From the NCBI RefSeq assembly GCF_023159225.1, contig NC_063177.1, positions 18,500,673 to 18,564,672 of the forward strand: a stretch of 64,000 nt of DNA, in the 5' to 3' direction. The stretch is from Perognathus longimembris pacificus (Eukaryota; Chordata; Mammalia; Rodentia; Heteromyidae). This document shows positions 42,165 to 53,788 of the stretch, one piece after another (within the stretch, counting starts at the first letter, position 1; each line of letters opens with the position of its first letter). A program made the position numbers and the translations under genes. The notes beneath the pieces were generated by a model, which was given only the letters and a program-made list of their open reading frames with translations, did not search any database and was not told where the DNA came from.

Positions 42165-42446
42165 GTTGCTGTGTAGCCTAGAAATGAGTTGGTCCATAGT
42201 TGCTTAGTGCCATACGCTTGGGCAACATCATGGAGAAAGTTCTTTCACATAGTAGACAGGAAGCAGAAACAGGAAACAAAGAAAAGAAGGGGCCAGAGAT
42301 AATATATCCCTAAGGACCTGTTCCCAGTGATCTACTTATTCAGTTAGGCCACATCTCTTAAAGTTTCCAGAACCTCCCAAAATATCAATTGGTGCTATTT
42401 CAAAACATAAGCCTTTGGGAGACATTTTGTATTCAAACCATAAAAC
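42165..42446 (-). mobile_element. MaLR-like LTR fragment
   Basis: The minus strand starts TATGGTTTGAATACAAAATG and continues with a TTTTGGGAGGTTCTGGAAAC block, the same kind of layout as the copy at 38505-38893. Only the 5' part of the LTR is present. Confidence 0.6.
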
Positions 42447-42639
42447 CCTCCTCTGCTATATCCATAAAAACCATGTTAAGAGAGCACTAACTTCCTTTCT
42501 TTCTGTAGTAATAAATTCCTGTGTCCACCTAAACTTTTGTACATATCATTAAATGTTCTTATGGGGGAGGGAAATTTGAACTTTTTCTCTTAAGTGTAGG
42601 CCATAGACATAAGAATATACACGGATTGTTTGCTTGCTT

Positions 42640-42768
42640 TTGAGACAAAGTGTCCCTATGTAGCCCAGGATGCTTTCAAAAGCATGGCATAGCCTAGGAC
42701 TCAAATCCTCCTGACTCAGCCTTACAAGTGCTCACATTATAAATATGCACCACCACACCCAACAGTAT
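42640..42768 (-). mobile_element. B1-type SINE
   Basis: TTGAGACAAAGTGTCCCTAT, GTAGCCCAGGATGCTTTCAA, ATGCACCACCACACCCAAC. Confidence 0.7.
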
Positions 42769-42869
42769 ATACTCAGTTTGTTATTTTTGTCATTACAGTT
42801 TCATTGTTTCTTGGGTGAGAATCAAGAATTCATGTTAATGTTGGACTGTGTGTTATGACCAGTCTGTTC

Positions 42870-42870
<1 letters not shown>

Positions 42871-42916
<46 letters not shown>
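42871..42916. repeat. (GT)n microsatellite in SINE tail
   Basis: About 22 GT units, inside the target repeats of the SINE. Confidence 0.95.
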
Positions 42917-42917
<1 letters not shown>

Positions 42918-43165
42918 CATGCGCGAGCACATGTGCGCACAGGCACATGCTTGAACTGGGACTTGAACTCTGATCCTTGCATTCTTGCTTACCCATTCCT
43001 TCATGCCTGGAGCTCTCTCACTAGAGCTACATCCACAAATCTGGCTTTTTGCTAGTTAGTTGAGAGATAAGTGCCTGTCAAGGTTGGTTTTGAACCTCAA
43101 TCCTAAAATCTCAGCCTCCTGAGTAGCTAGGATTATAGGGATGAGCCAATGGCACCTTGCTTTGG
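42871..43165 (-). mobile_element. 7SL/B1-Geo chimeric SINE with (GT)n tail
   Basis: (GT)n tail 42871-42916, Geo half, linker TAGTTAGTTGAGAGATAAG, B1 half ending CACCTTGC. Target repeat CCAGTCTGTTCT (42859-42870, 43166-43177) encloses the microsatellite. Confidence 0.88.
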
Positions 43166-43245
43166 CCAGTCTGTTCTATGTCATTAATTCCTATTGTAAG
43201 ATGCTTCAACTTTATGCTGTGAACTCTTAAGGTTTCAAGAACTAA

Positions 43246-43500
43246 AGATGGTACTGGTTACGGTGGCACATGTCTGTCAATTCCAGCACTTGAGAGACAG
43301 ATGGAGAGGATTATGTATTCTAAGGCCAGGTTCTCAACAAGATTGTCATCCTAAGATTGTGTTCAGGCTAGCTCAGGCAAAAATATGATACCTTATCTGA
43401 AAAATAACTAAAGCAAAATGGAGTGGGATCATGATTCAAGTGGTACAGCTTATACTTAGCAAGTGCACAGCATTGAATTCAAATCTTAGTATTACAGAAG
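43246..43500 (+). mobile_element. B1-dID-like dimeric SINE
   Basis: B1 half with an insertion, linker GAAAAATAACTAAAGCAAAA, ID-type half GATTCAAGTGGTACAGCTTA, TTGAATTCAAATCTTAGTAT and a purine-rich tail to about 43565. Confidence 0.7.
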
Positions 43501-43901
43501 AGAGAAAGAGAAAAACAGAAGAGAAAGAAAACGAGAGAAGGAAAGAAAAGGGAATAAAAAAGAATTGAAGCCGGTACTAGTAAAAGAAAACTAACATGTA
43601 CACAGTTCAAAAGGAATCATTTCATCCTTCTAAAACTTGGAAAAACAAAGAGCAGGCATAGTGTCTAATGTACCACTGCTTTCCACCAGGGTTTATCTGG
43701 TTTGTTTGTTTTTTCTTCCTATTTTAAACTCAGTCAGGCTTATTAAAAGACAAGTCTTCCCTGTGTTTTACTAAGTAATAAATTTCAATATGCTATCTAG
43801 TTTAACTATTCACCTCTTCTTGGTCTTCTTTTTCTTTCTGTGTATCTTCATGCATATTTGTGATTATTTTAAATCCTGGAATCTACTGAGTCTCAGTGAG
43901 C

Positions 43902-43903
<2 letters not shown>

Positions 43904-43961
<58 letters not shown>

Positions 43962-43990
43962 TGTGTGTGTGTGTATGTATATGTGTGTGT
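43904..43990. repeat. (GT)n microsatellite in SINE tail
   Basis: Long GT tract with one GCGC break and a GTAT end. Confidence 0.95.
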
Positions 43991-44198
43991 ACTGGTCCTG
44001 AGACTTGAACTTAGGGCCTGGGTACTATCCCTGAGCAATTTTGCAACCACTTAAGCTAAAGCCCCACTTCCCACCTTTTGGTGGTTAATTGGAGATAAGA
44101 CTCTCACAGACTTTCCTGCCTGGACTGGCTTTGAACTGATTCTTAGATCTTAGCCTCCTGAGTAGCTGTGCTTACAAATATGAGCCACTAGTGTCCAG
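43904..44198 (-). mobile_element. 7SL/B1-Geo chimeric SINE with (GT)n tail
   Basis: GT/GTAT tract 43904-43990, Geo half, GGTTAATTGGAGATAAGACT linker, B1 half ending AGTGTCCAG. Perfect target repeat CTCAGTGAGCAT (43892-43903, 44199-44210) encloses it. Confidence 0.92.
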
Positions 44199-44446
44199 CT
44201 CAGTGAGCATCCTTAAGACTTGATATGAAGACTATATTACTTCAGAAAAATTTCACTACTTTGCATCCTTAGTCATTAATACATGAGAGTTCCTCTCTTT
44301 TCCTACCTTTGGAGACATCTAGAATCTCTTACCTTTGTTAGTATGAAAGATAAAAATTGTAACTTGTTTTATTTTGTATTTTTTACTAATTCAGGGAGAT
44401 CTTTATTTTCTGTTTTTTTTTTTTTTTTTTAAATCAGATTAATCAG

Positions 44447-44578
44447 AAAGCCAGATCTGGTGGTTTCCACTTGTAATCCTAGCACTTTGTAGTGAAGGCA
44501 AGAGGATTACCAGTTCAAGGCCAGTCTAGGCTACATAGTGAGACACTGTTCTTAGAACAACAACAACAACAAAAAAAA
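44447..44578 (+). mobile_element. B1-type SINE
   Basis: CTGGTGGTTTCCACTTGTAA, TCCTAGCACTTTGTAGTGAA, AGGCTACATAGTGAGACACT, (AAC)n tail. Confidence 0.75.
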
Positions 44579-44599
44579 CCAGTAATATCAATAGGAACA

Positions 44600-46580
44600 A
44601 CAACAAAAATACCACTTGATGTAGGTAGTACAATATACCTTTATTTTACACTGGCATGAAAATAAATTAGCTAAGATACCGTAGAGTATATTTCTGAATC
44701 TTGGTATCCTGAAGACTAGAGGTAAATTTCAACTCTGCTAAGAGTTTCTCAATCTTGCATCAATGGTCAGTAGTATATTAACATTCTGAGTTTAATATTC
44801 CATACTACAAATTTGCCAGTTCTTTGAAAACACTTGAATATAATAGCAATTTTACCAGTCTACTTAAGTGACATGGGCAGAAATGCAGGCAAGAGTACCA
44901 GCTGCTCTGCATCTGCATACATTTGTGCAGAACTAATTTTAATAGCAGATGTTGAAAATACTTTACAAAACAAAACCTGCAACCTCCTGTCTGAGAAAGT
45001 TGGACCTATCCTGTGACTTCTCAGATGCTCCATAACCCTGTTAACCAGAGTTTCATTACTAAAAATACCATATTTTGCTTCCTTGTCTTCTCATGTGAGA
45101 AATGCTTAAAGGGAAGCTAACTTCAAAAGTCGTAGCATTTTTTCATTTAGCCCTTTATGATGTTGATATGAATGAAAACTCTTTGTATACCATTAGAATT
45201 CTCTCACGAAAGATTCCATTTTTATCTTTGGGATGTCCAGACTTCGTTTGTATTGTATGCATCCAAAAGAAAGTTAATTTTTCCTGGCATGATGGTTTAT
45301 GTCTGTAATCTCAGTCTTACTAGAGACAAGCGGATTGAAAATTCAAGGCTAGCCTGGGCAATTCTGAGATACTGTCTAAAAAAAAGGGGAATGGAAGTTG
45401 ATTCCATGGTAAGAGGGCTTGCCTATCATTTACAAGGCCCTGAGTTCAATTCCAGTATTCCCCCACTTGAAAAGAAAGAAGACAAAAAGTATGTTTCTTC
45501 ATTCTTTATTGAAGTGAAAGCCACAGTAAATAAAGAGAAATTTTTGTTTTCCAAATGGATAATAAAGGAATGTGTGAATAATGCCACATACAGATTTTAG
45601 GTTATGATTTTTGTATTCTTGGTGTCCAATGGATCTGCCTTTAATATAGTCAGGCTCCTTGAATTGTCAGAATTGAATCAAATTTGTTTTTTTCTGGACA
45701 TGCTTACTGCTGAAAGGCTAAATAAACTATTTTGCAGTTTTATTTAAGTAAGTGAAAATTTGTCTTAGGGATATAATAAAGCCTTCCTTTTACCCTTACC
45801 CTCTGATGACCTAATTCTTACAATGAATGTTGGTTTTATGTGTGTCTTTCTAGAAATATTCTGTGCATAGATACATAAGTGTGCATATGTGTATATATGC
45901 TTTTCCTCCTTTATGCTAGTAGTAGCATTCTATATGCAATATTTTGTACTTTATCTTTTTTACTTAGTCATACTTAGAAATATTTTTGTACATAAGAGTT
46001 TCCTTGTTGCTAGTTATTCCTAGAAAGGATTCTGTTATTATAGAAGTACCATAATGTATTTAGTCTCTGGGCTTTAAAAATTTATGATAAATGCTGAAGT
46101 GAATAACATTGGGAAAATGATCATTTTTTATAACTATGGTAAATCCTTAGATGTAAAATTGCTGAGTTAAAGGGAACATATAAGTTTATTTTTAATAGGC
46201 ACAAAACTAGGATAGAACCCAAAGGTTCAATCTTTTTTTTTTTTTAAGGTGGGAAGAGTACTGGAGTTTGAACATGAACGGTTCAATTTTAAGCAAACTT
46301 GAAGAGAGTTAAAGGCTATGATTAGCTAATCAAAGATTCTGATATGTGACTAATTAAATGAGATTACTTAAAATATTTTTCTTCAAATAAAAATGGCAGC
46401 AAAAATATTCCATTCAGTTTGATGACAAATAAGTCTGTCTTTAAATTCTTTTCTTATTGATATGAATAATTTAAGGCTATTATGTAATTCTGTGTAATCT
46501 CATCAACTCATAAGCCATCTTAAATGCTACTTTGCAATTTTTGAAAAATTAATGACATTTTAAGTAGTATCATCATGTAT
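44600..46580. other. mostly anonymous intronic DNA
   Basis: One B1-dID element (45283-45475); nothing else identified. Confidence 0.6.
45283..45475 (+). mobile_element. B1-dID-like dimeric SINE
   Basis: TGGCATGATGGTTTATGTCT, AGGCTAGCCTGGGCAATTCT, then an ID-type half GGGCTTGCCTATCATTTACA, GAGTTCAATTCCAGTATTCC. Confidence 0.65.
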
Positions 46581-46582
46581 AC

Positions 46583-46585
<3 letters not shown>

Positions 46586-46629
<44 letters not shown>
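46586..46629. repeat. (CA)n microsatellite
   Basis: 22 CA units directly before a reversed B1. Confidence 0.95.
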
Positions 46630-46633
<4 letters not shown>

Positions 46634-46732
46634 TCTTTTGCCCAGGCTGGTCTCAACTCCTGGATTCAATCCTAACTTAGATTCCTGAGTAGTTGTAACT
46701 TATAGACACATGCTACTACTAGCACCTGGCTC
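46630..46732 (-). mobile_element. B1-type SINE
   Basis: TTTGCCCAGGCTGGTCTCAA, CTCCTGGATTCAATCCTAAC, CTAGCACCTGGCTCG. Confidence 0.65.
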
Positions 46733-47028
46733 GTATCAAGATTTTAACTCATTTATAGTTCACTATGTATAAACATTTATTGAGCTTCTATTACATAAAG
46801 ACAGTATTATTGCCTTTAGGGATCAAATGCAAAACCTAGAATCTGAGCAAAAGCTCAAAAAGGATTCTTTTCATCCTTTGATGTTGTATCATAGTCTGTA
46901 CTTCTGGTTTCCTTATCTGTTTTCCCTTTATTAAGTAGGGTGCTTGGCTAGTATCTTTTCATATGTTTATTTGCTCTCTTTTCTTGGTGTGGGCTCTGTT
47001 AAAATCTTTTATGTTTTTAAAAAATTGA

Positions 47029-47220
47029 GAAGGCGCTGGTGATTCATGCCTGTAATCTCACCTACTCAGGAGGCTGAGATCTGAGGATCTTGGTTCCAAG
47101 CCAGCCTGGGCAGTAAAAGCCAGAAATGGAGCTGCATCTCAAGTGATAGTGTACTAGCAAAAGGAGATCAGGGACAGCACCCAAGCTCAGAGTTCAAGCC
47201 CCAGGACCAGAAAAAGAAAA
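47029..47220 (+). mobile_element. 7SL/B1-Geo chimeric SINE, linker deleted
   Basis: B1 half GGTGATTCATGCCTGTAATC joins through GGGCAGTAAAAGCCAGAAAT to the Geo half; the GAGACTCTTATCTCC linker is missing. Confidence 0.8.
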
Positions 47221-47299
47221 TGAGATGCTTATTTAATTGTTTTGTTAGATATAGTTTGCAAAAAATCCCTCAGTTTGTAGTTTCTCTCTCTCTTTTTTT

Positions 47300-47405
47300 T
47301 TTTAGAAGAAGTGAGAGTCTTGTTATGTAGTCTAAAGTGTCCTCAAACTCAATCCTCCTGCCTCACCTTTCTAAGTACTGGAATTCAAGTCATAGCACTA
47401 TTGGC
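47300..47405 (-). mobile_element. B1-type SINE
   Basis: GAGAGTCTTGTTATGTAGTC, CCTCAAACTCAATCCTCCTG, AAGTACTGGAATTCAAG. Confidence 0.65.
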
Positions 47406-47680
47406 CTTGTTTTCACAAGCATATCTTTCAAATAAAAAATTCCAAATTATTGAAATCTGCATTGTAGTTTTATGATATGTGCTTTCATCTCCTGTTTAAG
47501 AAACCTCTGAATAACCCAATGTTACAAAAAGATTTTCTTGTAGTAGTTGCACCTATTTTTTCAAACGGTTCTACTCCCGTCATTCTGCTTATTTCCTGGT
47601 ATTGTTTAGCCTATAGTCAGCTCTAGGATATAATCTCTATTTATCCTCCTTAAAGTCCTAGTTTTCCAGGTTTTGTTTTT

Positions 47681-47907
47681 GTTGTTTTTTGTTGTTGTTG
47701 TTGTTTTTTTTTTTGGCCAGTCCTGGGCCTTGGACTCAGGGCCTGAGCACTGTCCCTGGCTTCTTCCCGCTCAAGGCTAGCACTCTGCCACTTGAGCCAC
47801 AGCGCCGCTTCTGGCCGTTTTCTGTATATGTGGTGCTGGGGAATCGAACCTAGGGCCTCGTGTATCCGAGGCAGGCACTCTTGCCACTAGGCTATATCCC
47901 CAGCCCA
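47681..47907 (-). mobile_element. IDL-Geo SINE (young type)
   Basis: Full reverse dimer with (GTT)n/T tail; target repeat AGGTTTTGTTTTT (47668-47680, 47908-47920). Almost identical to 398-598. Confidence 0.95.
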
Positions 47908-47920
47908 AGGTTTTGTTTTT

Positions 47921-50650
47921 GTGATGGACAAATGAGGCTTAAAAAATGTTTTTCTTTTAATTCAGAGAATGGCATAGCCCCGTGACCAATATGATAGAGA
48001 CCCTTCTCAGAATTCTCTGGTGAATAATTAATTTTATGCTATTACCTTATTCTACCTGCATACAGATATTCTCCAAGGAGTTTGGCAGGCTTACTACAAT
48101 GTCATCCCCTAAAATGTGGATAGCTAAGAAGAAAAAGGTAGACTAGGGACTTCTCTAACTTTAAAACAGTTTTATGGATTCATCATGAGGAGTAGGGGCT
48201 ACTTGTACTGATTCCAACACCAATTAAGAGTTTTTTAGTACATGCCAAAGATTTGGATCAGGGAAGAAGAGCTCCAAAGGAATATTCCGTTTATTTTGGT
48301 TGTTGGTGTAACTATTTCTCAAAGACTAGAAAATGAGTTCCTTCAACAGAGTATACTTGAGAGTCATAACCTTTCACTCATTTCCTTCAGACAGCTTTTT
48401 TCATCATAGTCTAGTTAATCAACTAGAATGCAAAACTGACTTTGCTACAGTATGAAGAGATCTTGTGGTCGGAAAGCTATATAGGGAATTAGATACCCTC
48501 TGAGTTTAGCCTGATGGTTCTTAATTTTAGCTTATCAACCAGATTTCTCTCTAGTACTAGAACTCAATCTTTCAGTCTCTTATTTATTAAAGAAAGAATC
48601 AAGCTTTTTCACTTGCAGAGAAATAGGCCTCACTCTTCGTTCTAAGTAAAAACGGTTCTTTTCACAATCATCTGAAACCTGACTTAGTAGTGTCTTAGGA
48701 TTCTATCTCAGTAACACTGATCTTTCTGCACTTGTCTTTCTTTCCTGGCACACATCCCCAGACAAATATCTAAGGAGCCTTTTCTCTCCTTTCTAATTCA
48801 GTATCTTCTTGTCTTCAAATTCCTCTTGCTTTCTGAAGTCTCCTGGTTTCTCTAAAATAGCCTTCTCTATGCTATTGGAACTCCATTCTCCAAAGAAAAA
48901 CAGCTTCACCTCTTGGCCATCTCTACAGAGGCATAGAGTGATCACATTACATAGTATACACATTAGCATATCTAAAACCCAGTTCACTTCCAACCCAGGT
49001 TCCAAATAAGCAACACAGAATCTTTTTTTTTTTTTAAGGTGTTTATGTGGCAGGAGTTGGGAGGAAAGTTGGTGGTTTTTAAAACTATGGATAGCTCTCA
49101 AGTTTTGGTTTTGAAGAGGAAATAAAGAACTAGAATTCTAAGGTTTTAAACCATAAAGATAATATGTAGGATGATTTCTTCAAATAAGTGAGGGCTCCTG
49201 CAAGATTTATATACTTTCAGCAAATGCGTTGCTAAGCTTGTAGTGCCTTCTTGTTTTGCTTGCTTGCCGTTACCTATTTTTTTTAACTCCTACACAGAAC
49301 AGGAAGGAAATAAGCAGCTTACTTGTTAATAACAAAAGCCTAATCAAAAATGGAAAATAATATAGTATTTATTGCTCTTAAGTGTAGACAAACCAGCTTC
49401 TGTATGGATTATATTTCATTTGTCAGCACTTAATTATCAACTGCAAACATAAGTCAAAATGTTTCTCTTTTGTATTTTGTCAGTCTAGATCTGAAAGTTT
49501 TTGAGATGTTGCTGCCAATGTTTCCCTTATTGTTCTATTTGTGGACTTTTAGTCAGGATTATCTACCACTGGCCCCTTTGCTTTTCCCTCTCTTTATGAA
49601 TTTGTTTACTTGTTCTTGCTTTTGTGGGTGATTACTTTTCAGAATCTTCCATGGTGACTAGTTTAGTGTGGGAATTATACACATATAATCATGCTCATAA
49701 AATACAGGTAATGGTCTCCAACATAAACAGTGCTTTTGCATCCCACTGGAGATACTACTTCTTTTTCATGACTTTTATTACCAATTGCAAGTTCAGAAAT
49801 CTAAGCATCATTTAGGTAAGCGTCTGTGAGAATATGCATAAATTTCTGATTAATGTTTATATGAATTGGAAAGTGTTTATTTCTGATTGACTTTTCAGCA
49901 CCAGTCTCAGAATCTTCCAGCATAGTCTCCTTAGTTCCGTTATATAGGGTCATCATAAATGTATTGTCCTTCATCCCCTGATATTCTTTAAGTCACTGAT
50001 TTTTTTCATTGATCACACATAGACTTTGTTCCAGATTCTTTTGTTGTTTTCAGTTTCAACTGTTTTTCCCTTTTATGCCCCTTAACTAAAACTGTTAGAG
50101 TTCAGTGAAATATCTGATAGGAATTAAGGCCCACAATGTTCTATTCCCCTTCGAAGAATAATTTTTCAGACTAATTCCAATTTACTGATAGCTATTCTTC
50201 CTTAAACTCCAAATTACTGATGTCTATTCTTCCTTAAACTAATGCTAATTTTTTTAGGAACTCTGACAAATAATATGATATATTTTAACCTTAATGGCAA
50301 ATTGTCCACCTGGGAGAAGCTGAATCCCATGAGTTCCTTATCTGTAATACTTCGTCACAATGTAGACTGAATGTGAAACTAGATTGTAAAGCTTGTCTAT
50401 TGGGCTCCCTAATTTCCAAGTTAAATTAAAACTGCTGTTTCTTTTTCTTCTTCCAAGCTCTGAAGTTAAAAGTCAGTGTGGTTATCAGCATAGTGGCAAT
50501 GATTTAATGGTGGTGCTATATCACTCTTAGGTTGAAGGAATTAATACTTCTTTTAATTATACACATACTAATTAAGCATTTTAAGTCTGTTTCTATATTT
50601 GAGTCTATATGTATTCTCCATGTTAGGAAAATGGAAGAGAACAGAAAAGG
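47921..50650. other. anonymous intronic DNA
   Basis: 2.7 kb with no SINE, the largest SINE-free stretch in the intron; a 34-bp duplication at 50190-50254. No protein-like ORF recognised. Confidence 0.6.
50190..50254. repeat. ~34-bp tandem duplication
   Basis: CTATTCTTCCTTAAACT occurs twice, preceded by ATTTACTGATAG / ATTACTGATGT. Confidence 0.8.
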
Positions 50651-50654
50651 AATA

Positions 50655-50970
50655 GGCTGGACTGGATCATCAACAGGTGAGGACTGTTTATTGAGGAACA
50701 GCAACAGCACAGACCTTCCTGCGTGTTTGGAGATTGTGTGAGGAGGTGAATTTGGGACCAGGCTTATAAGGGGTCTGAGCAAGGAGACAGAGGTTAATGG
50801 CAGAGCCACTAGGTCTGGGAAGTTGGTGGTTTTTTCTTGGGCTCATAAAGGACTCTGTCAGCTGGGCCTCGGTGAATTGCCCTGCCTGCATATCAAAGCA
50901 GGTTCACCTATACCTGAGGTTTTGTCTGGTGTCCATATGATGTACCTGGGGCAATAGGGTGTGTTTGGGG
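50655..50970 (-). mobile_element. probable LTR fragment
   Basis: On the minus strand a CCTTATAAG box (around 50762-50770) lies about 75 bases upstream of CTCAATAAACAG (around 50686-50697), the spacing of an LTR U3/R region. GC content is higher than the flanks. Ends and target duplication could not be fixed, so boundaries and class are uncertain. Confidence 0.4.
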
Positions 50971-51077
50971 GGGGGGTGTCAATCCTTCACTATACATACA
51001 GAAGACATTTATCACTTTGGTTGTGGGAACACTGTATCTTTAGGGCCTAGGAAAGTCACTAGAATTTGGACTCTCTT

Positions 51078-51283
51078 TCTCTTTTCTTTTTTGCCAGTCC
51101 TGAGACTTGAATTCAGGGTCTGGTCGCTGTCCCTAATCTTATTTTGCTCAAGGCTAACACCCTACCACTTGAGCCACAGTGCCACTTTCAGCTCTTTTTT
51201 CTGTTTGTGTGGCACTGAGGAATCAAACCCAGGGCTTCATGCATGATAGGCAAGCACTCTACCACTAAGCCACATTCCCAGCC
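51078..51283 (-). mobile_element. IDL-Geo SINE (older type)
   Basis: Reverse dimer with several changes, ending CACATTCCCAGCC. Confidence 0.9.
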
Positions 51284-51339
51284 AAGATATTTCTTACTCT
51301 GTTAAGGTTGGGGTAAGTGGAAATTTTTTAAATCTTTTT

Positions 51340-51490
51340 TTCCAGTTTTTAAATTGCTATTATTAAGGAGTTATAAAAAAGATAAGGGTTACAATTCCCT
51401 AAGTCAGGTTATGAGTACAATGCTTCTTGGACCATGTCACCCTTCCTTTGTTCTCCCCCATTTTCTCCCCTCCCATCCCTACCCACTAAA
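51340..51490 (-). repeat. unassigned poly(A)-ended repeat, copy 4
   Basis: Minus strand: GTGGGTAGGGATGGGAGGGG, AGGGTGACATGGTCCAAGAA, ACCTGACTTAGGGAATTGTA. Aligns by eye with copies 3 and 5. Sequence to about 51720 may also belong to it. Confidence 0.65.
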
Positions 51491-51969
51491 TTAACATTTT
51501 TAACATAAGAATCTCAGAAACAAAACAGTTACAGAGTTTGTAGAGTGACCAATGCAATTACAAAGGTTTTGAGTTTTTCCAGCTTTTCTGCTATATGGTA
51601 TTTAGCATGTTGACTTTTGTCCTTGGGCCTGAGATCACAAAACAGCTATCACAGCTATAGACATCATCTTATCTTTTCATGGTTGGATTCAAAGGCATCG
51701 AAAAATCAAATTTTTAAGTCTCCGTTGTCTTTGATCTCCCATGAGCCCATGGCAGACTTGTCCTCAGGTCTTTACCAAGATTAGGATGTATGACTATGTG
51801 TTCTGTTCCCGAAAGACTGAAAAGTCAGGTATCCAGTAACCTGAGTGGTGGGACTGATAAATGAGAGATGACAGTTAAATGACTGATAGATAACAGGATC
51901 TACCACAGTCAGACAAGACCAGGCATAGATTAATGCATAGGCAATTTATTAGATTGAATAATATTCTCC

Positions 51970-52125
51970 AAGGCAAGGATTGGCAAACTTTATTTTAGGT
52001 TATGCTGTCTACATCTGGTCTCCATTGCATATTCTTCTTTTCCTTTTTTGTTCTTAATAAGACTTTGAAAATGTGAAAATTATTCTAGCTGACTATAGCC
52101 ATATCTAGCACACAGGATGTATGTC
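51970..52125 (+). mobile_element. hAT-Charlie-like DNA transposon remnant
   Basis: GGCAAACTTTATTTTAGGTT, CATCTGGTCTC and TTAATAAGACTTT follow the order of a common non-autonomous hAT element, with internal deletions. Assignment from memory. Confidence 0.4.
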
Positions 52126-52129
52126 ACCC

Positions 52130-53073
52130 TCTGCCTACACAATAAAGGCTTAGAGGGGAGTTCCTACTTCAGTGAGGCCAAAATCATCACTTGGAAGGTT
52201 CCTGAAATTCTGGGATTTGAGTGGTGCTTTGAAGGATGGGTTAAGATTTAAACTGAAAGATGTGTTTCTTTGGGAAGGTGCAACAAGGGAAATTACTACT
52301 ATACAACTCTGTGTTCTGTGCAGAACAGAGAGTATCAATACCTTTGCAAATTAACAACTTGCAGTTCAGAATTAGGGAATATTTTGGCATGAGTATTTTG
52401 ACAGCCTTAATTACTGACAGGCCAACTTATTAAGTAGCTTTGAGAAATCAAGATGCTCTTTTGGCTTAAAGCCTCCATGTTGATTTAGAGCCCAAGGGAG
52501 ACAGTGTTTCATGTAACCTGGTCTTCTAGTAGGAGCCGTTGTTACTGTAACTACTTAAAAGATAAAAATCATGTACTTATAGGAGTATAGATTGTTGGTC
52601 TCTGAACGATAACTCATCTTCAGCACCCAAATAGAAAACATATTAATGGAATTGAATAGATCAAGGTTAGAGATTTTTCTGTCCTCTTTTTGTATTGTTA
52701 GTTATAGGTGAAACAATTTTATAGTAAGTAATGTCAGTATATCCTGAGACATACTGTAAATTTCCCCAAGTACTGAATGGCCTAGTCACTCATACCCATT
52801 GTTCCACCATAAAGATGTTCTTGGAAATACCTTAGGAAGAACATTGAATAGGGAATCCAGCTATCTGTCTAAAAAAGAAAAGTAAAGAAATAAGAGAGTC
52901 TGGGATAGAAAAATGGAGAGATAGTCCTAGTTACTTCAATGAAAATCAGAAATAGAAAGGACCAGCGCTTTGTGTAAGGCTTAGTCGCTGGCCCTTTGCT
53001 TCTCCTTTCAACTGAGATGCCTGGTTTACATATTTAGCTCTTTGCTTCCCACTGGCTCTAAGTTGAAGTCTTA
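52130..53073. other. anonymous intronic DNA before the solo LTR
   Basis: No repeat identified. TAAGTTGAAGTCTTAC at the LTR edge recurs on the other side (53656, 53675) as local repeats older than the LTR. Confidence 0.55.
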
Positions 53074-53077
53074 CTTG

Positions 53078-53646
53078 TGAAAGACCCTCAGAGACCCGCA
53101 CCCAAGGACACAAACACGTACCACTGGATGCAAGACGCAAGAGGGTTTTATTCAGGCATGCCCGGGGCTCCCAGGTACACGTGACCTCGAGATCCGCAAG
53201 GTTCGGGTCAGTGGCTGAGAGCCCCGAGCTGTTTTGGGGATGACTTTTTATAGAACCTTACAGTCTGTTACAACAGAGCCCGCACTTTTTCAGCCAGTAA
53301 ATTCAAAGTATTATAACTAGGTCTGCACGCAGGCAGCCAGTTCCTTTAAAACAAATCATACATTTTAGCCAATCATCCCTTAGCAGTGAGTGTGCTGAGT
53401 TGCTTCTCTTCGGCCCTTGGTATCAGGGAATGACCCTTATCCGAGTCAGCACATGTTGTTCATACCAGGAAGGCCAGCTGCGGAGGTCTGTTAGCAGGAT
53501 GTGAGCTTATTGATTAGCTTGTGAGGTTACTACTTAGTTACCAAGGGGAGAGGGTAGGGTAAGTGATAATATAATTTTCTTAGCAAAGCATATTTGTACA
53601 GAAGCCAGAAACTGCTTGGTTAGACACAAAATTCCGCTCCCTAACA
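53078..53646 (-). mobile_element. solo LTR, ERV1 (gammaretrovirus-like) class
   Basis: A 569-bp element with TG...CA ends when read on the minus strand (starts TGTTAGGG, ends GGGTCTTTCA) is flanked by the 4-bp repeat CTTG (53074-53077, 53647-53650), the usual ERV1 target size. On the minus strand it has a TATAAAAAG box near 53245 and an AATAAAACC signal near 53139, followed by a GCATCC element and a GTCTTTCA end resembling gammaretroviral LTRs. No internal retroviral sequence, primer-binding site or second LTR is present, so it is the product of LTR-LTR recombination. It is better preserved than most repeats here. Confidence 0.85.
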
Positions 53647-53788
53647 CTTGGTGGTAAGTTGAGGTCTTACTAAGTTGAAGACTTACTAAACAAGTCTTAA
53701 CCTGCTTTTAAGTGTGCTGCTCTTTACTATGAAGCTCATGAAGATTTGGAAAAAAATCTGTGAAAAATGATTTTATACAAGAATTTTT

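Noticed and set aside
44834..45016. 60-codon ORF as a gene remnant
   Set aside because: Reads like a plausible peptide but I recognise no family and see no retrocopy marks.
45172..45600. 142-codon ORF
   Set aside because: Runs through a B1-dID SINE, so most of it is repeat sequence.
48793..49101. 102-codon minus-strand ORF as a pseudogene
   Set aside because: No match to a known protein and no tail or target repeat.
53078..53646. full endogenous retrovirus
   Set aside because: Only one LTR with a 4-bp duplication at its own ends; no internal genes.
53060..53690. TAAGTTGAAGTCTTAC repeats as the LTR target duplication
   Set aside because: They are spaced from the LTR ends and occur three times; the CTTG directly at both ends fits the TG...CA termini.
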